Shown here piece after piece: positions 49,195 through 56,778 of a stretch of DNA of 64,000 nucleotides. The DNA is from Myroides sp. WP-1. Lineage in GTDB: Bacteria; Bacteroidota; Bacteroidia; Flavobacteriales; Flavobacteriaceae. Numbering within the stretch: the stretch's first letter is position 1; every line of letters begins with the position of its first letter. The stretch covers positions 62,001-126,000 of the forward strand of contig NZ_JACHTC010000005.1 in NCBI RefSeq assembly GCF_014145635.1, given 5' to 3'. Made by a program: the position numbers and the translations under genes. The notes beneath the pieces were generated by a model. The model worked only from the letters and a program-made list of their open reading frames with translations, was not told the origin of the DNA and did no database searches.

Positions 49195-49224
49195 TTGCGA
49201 GTTTTATAAAAGTTTCTAATTTTA
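49195..49224 (+). promoter_or_regulatory. Proximal promoter, DUF1573 gene
   Basis: TTG at 49195-49197, exactly 19 nt, TAATTTTA at 49217-49224 (one mismatch from TAnnTTTG), 23 nt before the ATG. Confidence 0.55.
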
Positions 49225-49247
49225 CAGAACAACAAAAAGTTATAGTA

Positions 49248-49637
49248 ATGAAAAAATTAATAGCAGTATTTGCATTAGTCTTATCTAGTGCCTTGACATT
49301 CGCTCAAAGTGGTCCAAAAATTCAGTTCGCTGCTGAAAACAACACCATCGATTACGGAACGGTAGTAAGAGGGAATGACGATGGATTACGTACATTCGAA
49401 TTCACAAACACAGGAGATCAACCGTTAATTATCACAAACGTGCGTTCTACATGTGGATGTACAGTTCCTTCAAAACCAACAGAGCCAGTTATGCCAGGTA
49501 AAAAAGGAAAAATCGATGTGAAATACAACATGAGCATCGGAAGAATTAGCCGTACAATCACAGTTGAATCAAATGCAGTAAACTACGAAAACGGTACAGT
49601 GCCTTTGAGAATAAAAGGTGAAGTTGTAGAAAAGTAA
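49248..49637 (+). CDS. DUF1573 domain secreted protein
   Basis: 129 residues from the ATG at 49248, where the signal peptide MKKLIAVFALVLSSALTFAQ begins; the 40 codons upstream carry the promoter. The mature part is an Ig-like beta fold with the DUF1573 signature DYGTVVRGNDDGLRTFEFTN and RSTCGCTVPSKPTEPVMPGK, including the C-x-C pair. Common in Bacteroidota, periplasmic or surface, function unknown. Confidence 0.92.
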   Translation: MKKLIAVFALVLSSALTFAQSGPKIQFAAENNTIDYGTVVRGNDDGLRTFEFTNTGDQPLIITNVRSTCGCTVPSKPTEPVMPGKKGKIDVKYNMSIGRISRTITVESNAVNYENGTVPLRIKGEVVEK

Positions 49638-49651
49638 TTCTACTCAACATA

Positions 49652-49681
49652 AAAAAAGCCACTCAATGAGTGGCTTTTTTT
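49652..49681. terminator. Shared terminator, DUF1573 and phosphatase genes
   Basis: AAAAAAGCCACTC-AAT-GAGTGGCTTTTTT, symmetric between convergent genes. Confidence 0.9.
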
Positions 49682-49685
49682 ATGC

Positions 49686-50423
49686 TTATTTTCTAAATTC
49701 TTGATTATTAGTAATGGCTTGTGTAAAAAACTCTACTCCTTTTACTTCCACTTTTGCATCAAAACCTCTTACGTGTTTGGCATGGTGAATATCCGAACCA
49801 ACGAAGTCAATTAAACCATTAGACAAAAGAAAATTTGCTGCTTCTAGTACGTGTTTACCATAGTATCCCGTCACAGAAAGCAGATTCATTTGAAAGTAGC
49901 ATCCTGCTTTTTTAAGTTTTTTATACATCGCTGTATTCTGATGATAAAAATTATAGCGTTCTGGATGTGCAAGTACAATATCATATCCGCTTGATTTCAA
50001 CTGAAAAAGGATATCCATCAATTGAATGGGAGGATTCATATAAGACATCTCGACCAAAACATAATCGTTTTTTAAAGTCAAAAGGTCTTTATTTTCAATA
50101 TGAGGCAACAAGGTTTCGTCCATCATATATTCAGAAGCTACCCGAAGTGAAATATCCGATGATTCTTTCGGCAGTTCTTCTTGTACTTTTTGGTACTGAT
50201 TTAAAATTCCTTCTCTTGTATTTTCCCAAACTAAAGGTGTCGTATGTGGAGTGGCAATGGCTTGTTTAAAACCTAAATCTCGCATCGATGTAATAATCAT
50301 GCGGGTATCGTCAATCGTCTGAGCACCATCGTCAATTCCGTAAATTAAATGAGAGTGTATATCCACATAATCATCCGGAATCAAATCTTTTAAAATGGGT
50401 TTAGATTTAAAAAAAGAAAACAT
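49686..50423 (-). CDS. CpsB/YwqE-type tyrosine-protein phosphatase (PHP fold)
   Basis: 245 residues. Metal ligands of the PHP fold are visible: VDIHSHLIYGIDDGA, ATPHTTP, LAHPERY and GSDIHH. This pattern matches the manganese-dependent tyrosine phosphatases of capsule loci (CpsB, YwqE, Wzb type). No capsule genes adjoin. It lies 6 bp after the Lnb-like gene, so it is in an operon with it and the PorV-like gene. Confidence 0.9.
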   Translation of the reverse strand: MFSFFKSKPILKDLIPDDYVDIHSHLIYGIDDGAQTIDDTRMIITSMRDLGFKQAIATPHTTPLVWENTREGILNQYQKVQEELPKESSDISLRVASEYMMDETLLPHIENKDLLTLKNDYVLVEMSYMNPPIQLMDILFQLKSSGYDIVLAHPERYNFYHQNTAMYKKLKKAGCYFQMNLLSVTGYYGKHVLEAANFLLSNGLIDFVGSDIHHAKHVRGFDAKVEVKGVEFFTQAITNNQEFRK

Positions 50424-50429
50424 AGTTTA

Positions 50430-51557
50430 CTATTTATTCTTCCCTCTATTTTGTAAAACAGTTTTAAATTCTAAAAATAAAGTTGCTAGAGTTAATAGGT
50501 ACAAAGGTAATGTTATTATTAACTTTTCTGAATAAAAATTCAATACAAAGTAGAAAATTAACAATATTACAACAGTAATGGCTAATTTTGACTTAATATT
50601 ATTCAACTTTTTAACAAACGGGGTAAAAATAAACAAAGGATTACATAAAAAAACTACATTATTCAACAATATTTCCTTGTGTAGAGAATAAAATCCTACT
50701 AGTAAAAAAAACAATCCAAAACCCCCCATTAGTACAAAATACACAGATCGAATGGTTTTATTAAAGCATAAAACGAACAAGAGAAGTGTCATTACAGAAG
50801 CAAACCAATAGGTATTCCACCAAACATAAGCAGCGGTTGGTTGAGCTTGAAAGACAGTTATTTCTTCTTTTACTAAAGGTTGAGTACCATTCATTGAATG
50901 TGATAATCCCAATTGAAATTTATCGGGTAAAAACAAAAGTGTAGATGGATGATCTACTTTATATCCAAAAATTAGATTAATCCCCAATTTTTCAAAATAA
51001 CGATCCTTTAAATAAGTATTTAAAATGGCACGATACGTTGTTGTATTGCCTTCTACTGCAGTTTCCACTGGTGTGGGTAAAACTTCATTGAGCACGTCTA
51101 CTACCTTAGTTGTACAATTTTGGTCAATAAATTTGTAGATATAAGAGCGTTTGTCTTCGGCTAAAGATTCATTTAATTTTTGCCAAATACTTTGTTTTTG
51201 TTCTTGTGACAGGTTTAATTCTTGTTCAATAACGGAGCGATTATCATACGCGTAGTTCATCACAAAACTCCTGTAGTCTTCATAATCAACAAAGTAGAGT
51301 AAATCACCTTTTACAAACTTGGCATAAAAGTTTGGTGTTCTAAAATTAAACAGTCCATAATTATACACGCGATCTATTCCTTCCGCAGGATCATATACTC
51401 GAATGGCAGTATGCCCAAAAAGAGAGTACAATTGATCTCCAGTTCCACAGGTTAAAACGCTGATTTGTGCTTTATCTGATAGCGTTCGTTGAGCAGCATA
51501 ACCACAGTTTACTTGCAAGGCAAAAAAAGCAACAAGCAACGCAAATATCTTTTTCAT
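50430..51557 (-). CDS. Lnb/DUF4105 family membrane protein
   Basis: 375 residues. A signal peptide (about 1-21) is followed by a periplasmic domain (about 25-230) carrying ISVLTCGTGDQLYSLFGHTAIRVYD, VYNYGLFNF and DQNCTTKVVDVLN, the DUF4105 pattern with conserved Cys and His. Then come about five C-terminal membrane helices. In Bacteroides this domain belongs to Lnb, a lipoprotein N-acyltransferase; whether this homologue does the same is inference. Three bp after the PorV-like gene. Confidence 0.85.
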   Translation of the reverse strand: MKKIFALLVAFFALQVNCGYAAQRTLSDKAQISVLTCGTGDQLYSLFGHTAIRVYDPAEGIDRVYNYGLFNFRTPNFYAKFVKGDLLYFVDYEDYRSFVMNYAYDNRSVIEQELNLSQEQKQSIWQKLNESLAEDKRSYIYKFIDQNCTTKVVDVLNEVLPTPVETAVEGNTTTYRAILNTYLKDRYFEKLGINLIFGYKVDHPSTLLFLPDKFQLGLSHSMNGTQPLVKEEITVFQAQPTAAYVWWNTYWFASVMTLLLFVLCFNKTIRSVYFVLMGGFGLFFLLVGFYSLHKEILLNNVVFLCNPLFIFTPFVKKLNNIKSKLAITVVILLIFYFVLNFYSEKLIITLPLYLLTLATLFLEFKTVLQNRGKNK

Positions 51558-51560
51558 GTT

Positions 51561-52658
51561 TTATTTTCTAAAAATTCCTAAATCTAACTTTAATGAGAAC
51601 ACATTGGAGTAAATAGCAGCACTTTGGTCTCCTATATCCGTTAAAGCATAATCAACTTGAATTCCTTTATAATGAAAACCAACGCCAATATTGGGTTGGA
51701 ATTCCATTTTTTCGGTATTGTCCATTTGTCTATTGTTTTGGAAGTTTCCGACACCGCCACGTACAAAGACTAAATTAGCATAACCAAATTCCACACCTAA
51801 AGAAGGAGTCATACTCATTGATCCGCTAGAGATCATTGCATTGGTTTCTGCAAATTCAACATGTAGAGCAAATGCTGCTAACAAATTTAAATCGCGAGTA
51901 AGTTGCATGTTTTTTGACACTCCCATTTGCAGTTTAGGCAAGGTAATCTCAGTCGTTTCAGGTAGTTCTTGATTCATTCCTTCAATCGCTCCCTGTATCT
52001 TACTATACTCTTTTTTATTGATGCTCCACATATTATACGTGGTTGTAATATCTCTTGCCATTACTCCAAACATCCATTCGGATTTGGTTTTATACTGCAC
52101 ACCTGCATCGAAGCCAAATCCCCAAGAATTTGCAAATTTTCCGATCACACGTCTGACTACTTTTGCATTAACCCCATAGGTAAGTCCTTCAATAGGAGTT
52201 CGACGAGCATAAGAAAGGACAAAAGCATAATCTGCAGCAGAAAACAAACTAATACGGTTGTAATCGATATTTCCATGCTGATCAATAAGCTCTGTCGTAT
52301 TCATAATATCATCCACACCGAATCGAATAACAGAAAAACCCAATGCGCTCTTTTCATCCAAAGGCATCGCAAAGGCTCCATAATCATATTGGGCAATATT
52401 AGCGAAATAACTGGCGTGCATCAGGGCGACTTGCTGATCTTCCAATCGCATCAATCCTGCGGGATTCCAATATACCGCATTCACATCTGAGGTTGATGCC
52501 ACTACACTATTTGCCATCCCCATAGACACAGCATCTACCCCTATATTTAAAAACTCATTGGAATATTTTCGCGCTTTTTGACCATAAGAGGCAAATCCGA
52601 CGCAAAGTAGTACTGTACATAATGTTAGCTTTTTCACAAACCTCCTTTTAATATTCAT
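51561..52658 (-). CDS. PorV/PorQ-family outer-membrane protein
   Basis: 365 residues, signal peptide (…LCVGFASYGQ), then FLNIGVDAVSMGMANSVVASTSDVNAVYWNPAGL, the N-terminal signature of PorV/PorQ-type (FadL-related) barrels of the type IX secretion system. It ends with short barrel strands (FSLKLDLGIF). It may be the second PorV paralogue rather than PorV itself. First gene of the operon with Lnb-like and YwqE-like genes. Confidence 0.88.
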   Translation of the reverse strand: MNIKRRFVKKLTLCTVLLCVGFASYGQKARKYSNEFLNIGVDAVSMGMANSVVASTSDVNAVYWNPAGLMRLEDQQVALMHASYFANIAQYDYGAFAMPLDEKSALGFSVIRFGVDDIMNTTELIDQHGNIDYNRISLFSAADYAFVLSYARRTPIEGLTYGVNAKVVRRVIGKFANSWGFGFDAGVQYKTKSEWMFGVMARDITTTYNMWSINKKEYSKIQGAIEGMNQELPETTEITLPKLQMGVSKNMQLTRDLNLLAAFALHVEFAETNAMISSGSMSMTPSLGVEFGYANLVFVRGGVGNFQNNRQMDNTEKMEFQPNIGVGFHYKGIQVDYALTDIGDQSAAIYSNVFSLKLDLGIFRK

Positions 52659-52723
52659 ACAAAGTTGTAAAAATAGTAAAAAACTAAAAGGCGATGAAGA
52701 TATTATTATTTGTAAGTTTATGA

Positions 52724-52731
52724 TACCTTTG
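52724..52731 (+). promoter_or_regulatory. -7 element of pssA
   Basis: TACCTTTG matches TAnnTTTG, 56 nt before the pssA ATG. No TTG at 19-nt spacing. Confidence 0.45.
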
Positions 52732-52787
52732 TCTAAGGTAATAACATCTGTTTTTATTCAAGAGATAAAAACTCAAATAAGATTTAC

Positions 52788-53528
52788 ATGAAAAAACACA
52801 TTCCGAATTTCATTACTTTATTAAACCTAGCATCAGGACTAATAGCTTGTATCTACGCCTTTGACGACAATATCCACATGGCCTTTTTATGGGTTTGTAT
52901 TGGTATTTTCTTTGACTATTGGGACGGATTTTTGGCTCGCATTCTCCATGTAAAAAGTGAATTAGGACTTCAATTGGATTCACTTGCTGATATGGTAACG
53001 AGTGGTGTTGTTCCTGGACTGATCATCTACAAACAGTTAGCTAATATTCAGGAAACACAAGGTCCATACAACCTTACACCTGAGACATTTTATATGGCTA
53101 TTGTTCCGTATTTAGGTTTTCTAATCACCTTAGGAGCTGCCTACCGCTTAGCTAAATTTAATATTGATACCAGACAAACGGATTCTTTCATCGGATTACC
53201 TACACCAGGAAATGCGCTATTTATCTTGAGTTTGCCCTTAATCGTGAGCACAACAGATTCTGAAGCTATTATTTCCTTTTTGAGTAATCCATATGTATTA
53301 GTAATCATTAGCGTTTTAAGTGCTTATATTATGAACGCTGAATTACCTTTATTTTCGCTAAAAATTAATCCTAAGAACTTAGGTGCATATAAATTGCAAT
53401 TAGGGTTTGTATTGGCTTCGATTATCTTGCTAGTGACTCTACACTACTTAGCAATTCCAATTATCATTTTGCTTTATATTTTACTTTCAATAGTTAAAAA
53501 TGTAACTGCCAAAAAAGAAATAGCTTAA
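52788..53528 (+). CDS. pssA: CDP-diacylglycerol-serine O-phosphatidyltransferase
   Basis: 246 residues, eight predicted membrane helices. The CDP-alcohol transferase motif is complete: Asp43, Asp46-Gly47, Ala50-Arg51, Gly60, Asp64 and Asp68 within YWDGFLARILHVKSEL. The start KKHIPNFITLLNLASGL is that of PssA type II. Makes phosphatidylserine, the precursor of phosphatidylethanolamine. Monocistronic. Confidence 0.96.
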   Translation: MKKHIPNFITLLNLASGLIACIYAFDDNIHMAFLWVCIGIFFDYWDGFLARILHVKSELGLQLDSLADMVTSGVVPGLIIYKQLANIQETQGPYNLTPETFYMAIVPYLGFLITLGAAYRLAKFNIDTRQTDSFIGLPTPGNALFILSLPLIVSTTDSEAIISFLSNPYVLVIISVLSAYIMNAELPLFSLKINPKNLGAYKLQLGFVLASIILLVTLHYLAIPIIILLYILLSIVKNVTAKKEIA

Positions 53529-53530
53529 CA

Positions 53531-53562
53531 TAAAAAAGGTCAGCAAATGCTGACCTTTTTTA
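53531..53562. terminator. Shared terminator after pssA
   Basis: AAAAAAGGTCAGCA-AA-TGCTGACCTTTTTT between convergent genes. Confidence 0.9.
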
Positions 53563-53581
53563 TTTCTATCTAGTTATCTTC

Positions 53582-54043
53582 TTACCAATCTCTCCACTCT
53601 TCTGTGATATCTTCATCACATTTGCCATAGCCTTTTTCGCAATTCACTCGGATTAAAATCGTTGCAATTATATCTCTTTCTGAAGTAGAAATCAACTCCA
53701 AATCACACTTTTGATTTAATGCATTGAACTTTTCTACTGTCGTTTGGACAATAAGCAACCCTTTTTCTTTTGAAGTAGATTTTTCCATCTGTTCAAAATA
53801 TTCATCCAAGATAACACCTACCTGATTGACATCTTCTTCTGAATAAGGGCAATCCGCCATTTTTTGATAGGCTAGCATTCCTTTTTTTAAGTTTGTTATT
53901 TCCTTTTGATACGGAATACCTAACTCGTATTCCACATTCTCATTTGCCTTGTAATCGATTTTTTCTTGCTTTTTATTACAAGCACAAGCAAAGATCAAAA
54001 AAGCAATCACAAATCCTACTATTACAACGCTGTATCTCGTCAT
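53582..54043 (-). CDS. Putative lipoprotein of unknown function
   Basis: 153 residues. The hydrophobic N-terminus VVIVGFVIAFLIFACACNKKQ gives a lipobox with Cys at about 20 or 22. The mature part is acidic and helical, and has four Cys (DCPYSEE, KCDLE, NCEKGYGKCDED). No family recognised. Last of three closely packed minus-strand genes (82-residue protein, DUF3667-like, this), so probably one operon. Confidence 0.7.
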   Translation of the reverse strand: MTRYSVVIVGFVIAFLIFACACNKKQEKIDYKANENVEYELGIPYQKEITNLKKGMLAYQKMADCPYSEEDVNQVGVILDEYFEQMEKSTSKEKGLLIVQTTVEKFNALNQKCDLELISTSERDIIATILIRVNCEKGYGKCDEDITEEWRDW

Positions 54044-54045
54044 GT

Positions 54046-54777
54046 TTATAGCTTAATTATTATATCTGCCAGAACACCGAAAACGACAATAAGTATTTGA
54101 AAGGTTATGACCCCTAGTAAATAACTAAAAAATCCTTTCCAATAACTACGTCTCGTTCCGCCGTAAAATCTACCAATAGCCCAACCTACATAAAAGAACA
54201 GCACCACTGCAGTTATAAACTCATTGAGTAAAATAGCTTTGGGAAATACAAAATTCAACGCCACTTGGAGTGTGTACAACAACATCCCCTCAGCCATTAT
54301 TAAACTCGTCACGACAAAAGTTTCATACGTATTATACTTGTGTTCATTAAACAAAAGCCGAGTCCAAAAAGTAATAGGTACTAACATCAACAAATTGGCA
54401 TATCCATAATTTTGCTGTACCCAAAAGGACAATTTAAAAATATAGGAATCGCCATACATTGTTTTCATCATTCCAGTATGAATAAGATCAGATTTGAAGT
54501 AATGGCCAACTACAGTATAAATTAAAGATGTCAGGATAAGAAAGGTAATGGGTTGGGTAATTCGCTGTCGATCTTCATCGAGATATTGGCGAATAACTTT
54601 TCCTGGACGGAGGGCTAATGCTATAACGGTATATACAAATCCTTTTTCGTATCCGGTGAGTTTCATCAACTCCTGAATAGCATATTTACGATCTATGCGC
54701 TCAATACTAAGAGATTGCCCACAATTAGAGCAAAATTTACCAGATTCTTCTAAATTACAACTTAAACAATGTGCCAT
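54046..54777 (-). CDS. DUF3667 family membrane protein
   Basis: 243 residues from the ATG at 54777 (MAHCLSCNLEESGKFCSNCGQSL). The start lies 1 bp after the stop of the upstream gene, which excludes the longer frame. The N-terminus holds two Cys-x-x-Cys pairs (zinc ribbon), then DUF3667-type segments (ELMKLTGYEKGFVYTVIALALRPGKVI) and four or five membrane helices. Function unknown. Confidence 0.85.
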   Translation of the reverse strand: MAHCLSCNLEESGKFCSNCGQSLSIERIDRKYAIQELMKLTGYEKGFVYTVIALALRPGKVIRQYLDEDRQRITQPITFLILTSLIYTVVGHYFKSDLIHTGMMKTMYGDSYIFKLSFWVQQNYGYANLLMLVPITFWTRLLFNEHKYNTYETFVVTSLIMAEGMLLYTLQVALNFVFPKAILLNEFITAVVLFFYVGWAIGRFYGGTRRSYWKGFFSYLLGVITFQILIVVFGVLADIIIKL

Positions 54778-54778
54778 A

Positions 54779-55027
54779 TTATGGTAAGTTGCGTTGTTTA
54801 AGTTCCTTTTCAAGAATTTTATGGTCTTGTTTACTTTTCAATAAAATAAAAACAAAAAACAGAGGGAAAAAAGTAAAAAATCCCATACCCTTTTTATAGG
54901 TACTAAAAATGGCTACACCTACAAACACACCAATCATTACGGCATTTATTAGGGCATACGTTTTCGCTTTTTTTTCTTTTTGGATTAACGCTTCATCCGT
55001 TAATTCTTTTAGTTCTTGTTCGGTCAT
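54779..55027 (-). CDS. Small two-helix membrane protein
   Basis: 82 residues: a charged N-terminus (MTEQELKELTDEALIQKEKKAK), two membrane segments (about 28-47 and 53-66) and a basic tail. No family recognised. Tight spacing to the DUF3667-like gene suggests a shared transcript. Confidence 0.7.
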   Translation of the reverse strand: MTEQELKELTDEALIQKEKKAKTYALINAVMIGVFVGVAIFSTYKKGMGFFTFFPLFFVFILLKSKQDHKILEKELKQRNLP

Positions 55028-55180
55028 AAGGTTGAGTTAGTATAGCGCGTTTTTTTTATTCTACTTCATCCACACAAAAAAGACGAATAACATAAAAAAT
55101 CATATTTGCTTTGTTCAAATGTATAAAAAAAACACAAACAGATGAATAACTGAACGATGAAGGATTTTAAAAAATGAGGT

Positions 55181-55208
55181 AAAAAAAAAAGTAACCTTTC
55201 GGTTACTT
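55181..55208 (-). terminator. Terminator of the NYN-domain gene
   Basis: AAGTAACC-TTTC-GGTTACTT with a T-run on the minus strand; the stop codon (55205-55203) lies in the stem. Confidence 0.7.
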
Positions 55209-55955
55209 CTTTTTCACTAAAGGATGATTTAACCCCTTTACATTATTATTGATGACTTCGTACGTTTTTAAATGCTTAAACATTTCGGTTAAATTTCTAA
55301 AACCATAATCACGCGAGTCAAAACTTGGGTCTAGTTTACGCAGATTATTACCCACGGTTGAAATATATGCTTCTACTTCTTCATCGACAGACATATCAAA
55401 AGCGCGATCAATGAGACGCATCTCCTTTTTGGTAATTGTACGTGTGTCGTTATCATCCTCTTCATCGACAACCTGTTTCTTTTCTTGATTAACCGTTTTT
55501 CCTTCTTTTACAGGTTTAGGCATTAGAGTTTCACAATACGTAAAAATCTCACATGATTGCACAAAAGCATTAGGTGTCTTCTTTTCGCCTATTCCCATCA
55601 CAAAGATTCCTTCTTCTCGAATTCGCTTAGCCAATCCTGTATAATCACTATCACTTGAAACAATACAAAATCCATCGACCATCTTGGCGTGTAAAATATC
55701 CATTGCATCTATTATGAGCGAACTATCCGTAGAATTTTTTCCAGAAGTGTAATTGAACTTTTGAATCGGCGAAAAAGACAAATCATTTAAGAGATCTTTC
55801 CAACTGTTCATTTGTGGTGTTGTCCAATCGCCATAGATACGACGAATAGTTACCTTTCCATATTTGGAAACTTCAGCTAATATATTTTCTAATAATTTGG
55901 CTTGTGCGTTATCTCCATCAACGAGTATCGCTATATTGTTATTATTTTTTTCCAT
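55203..55955 (-). CDS. NYN-domain RNase-like protein with OST-HTH/LOTUS-like tail
   Basis: 250 residues. The N-terminal NYN (PIN-like, LabA/DUF88) domain (about 1-150) has the acidic active-site pattern AILVDGDNA, DSSLIIDAMD and VSSDSDYTGLAKRIRE. After an acidic linker, residues about 180-250 (MRLIDRAFDMSVDEE...LNPSFD-like...FRNLTEMFKHLKTYEV) resemble an OST-HTH/LOTUS RNA-binding domain. It is probably an RNA-processing nuclease; the target is unknown. Confidence 0.88.
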   Translation of the reverse strand: MEKNNNNIAILVDGDNAQAKLLENILAEVSKYGKVTIRRIYGDWTTPQMNSWKDLLNDLSFSPIQKFNYTSGKNSTDSSLIIDAMDILHAKMVDGFCIVSSDSDYTGLAKRIREEGIFVMGIGEKKTPNAFVQSCEIFTYCETLMPKPVKEGKTVNQEKKQVVDEEDDNDTRTITKKEMRLIDRAFDMSVDEEVEAYISTVGNNLRKLDPSFDSRDYGFRNLTEMFKHLKTYEVINNNVKGLNHPLVKKK

Positions 55956-56037
55956 TTTTCTTTAGTATTCATACTCAAGTAGGGAAAATACGAAAAAAAA
56001 GTTCAAAAATAGCGATTTTAATCTTTTTTTAGCACTG

Positions 56038-56619
56038 TTAAGGTGTTTGTTTTTGCACGACCCACTTACCTACTTTTGGGGCTTCATATGCTTCCATTTG
56101 CTGTAATAAATCGTCTAGATTGTCCGATACAATAACCATTTTTTTATTTTCTTCTTTTAAAAATCCCTGATGAACCATAGTATCCATCATTTGCAACAGC
56201 GGATTATAAAAACCGTCCACATTAAATAACGCAATGGGTTTTTTATGTAATCCCAGTTGCCCCCATGTCAATACTTCAAAAAACTCTTCTAACGTACCAT
56301 ATCCACCAGGTAATGCGATTATTCCGTCAGATAACTCGTCCATCTTTGCTTTGCGCTCATGCATTGTATCAACAAAAAACAACGAAGTAAGTCCTTGGTG
56401 TCCTAACTCTACATCAGCTAAAAAATGAGGTAACACCCCAATTACTTCTCCATTGTTTGCCAAGGCTCCATCAGCGATAGCTCCCATCAATCCAACTTTA
56501 GCGCCTCCATAGACTACTCCGATATTACGCTGAGCTAATACCGCTCCTAAAGCGGTTGCACTTTTCATATATTCTTGTTTACTTCCTGCACTTGATCCAC
56601 AAAAAACAGTATATCTCAT
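56038..56619 (-). CDS. LOG-family nucleoside 5'-monophosphate phosphoribohydrolase
   Basis: 193 residues from the ATG at 56619 (MRYTVFCGSSAGS). Rossmann fold with VVYGGAKVGLMGAIADGAL and the family motif PGGYGTLEEFFEVLTW, which binds the nucleotide phosphate. The LOG group, once misnamed lysine decarboxylases, cleaves AMP or cytokinin nucleotides; the substrate here is not known. Confidence 0.93.
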   Translation of the reverse strand: MRYTVFCGSSAGSKQEYMKSATALGAVLAQRNIGVVYGGAKVGLMGAIADGALANNGEVIGVLPHFLADVELGHQGLTSLFFVDTMHERKAKMDELSDGIIALPGGYGTLEEFFEVLTWGQLGLHKKPIALFNVDGFYNPLLQMMDTMVHQGFLKEENKKMVIVSDNLDDLLQQMEAYEAPKVGKWVVQKQTP

Positions 56620-56688
56620 AAAATTTATATTTTTTCTAAATAACAAATAAACACCTGAAAATCAGTAAAATACAATAAAAATATTTGA

Positions 56689-56717
56689 TTGCTTAATTTT
56701 TTTTACTCCTTATCTTG
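56689..56717 (+). promoter_or_regulatory. Promoter of the second TonB receptor
   Basis: TTG at 56689-56691, exactly 19 nt, TATCTTG at 56711-56717. It matches the TTG-N19-TAnnTTG form, 61 nt before the ATG. Confidence 0.65.
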
Positions 56718-56778
56718 TAACAAAAGTAACGATTCTCAGTCTATTAGGTAAGACAAAAAACTTAATTCAACTAATCAA

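Noticed and set aside
49686-50423. Start of a capsule locus because of the YwqE/CpsB-like phosphatase
   Set aside because: No glycosyltransferase, Wzx/Wzy or tyrosine kinase gene lies nearby.
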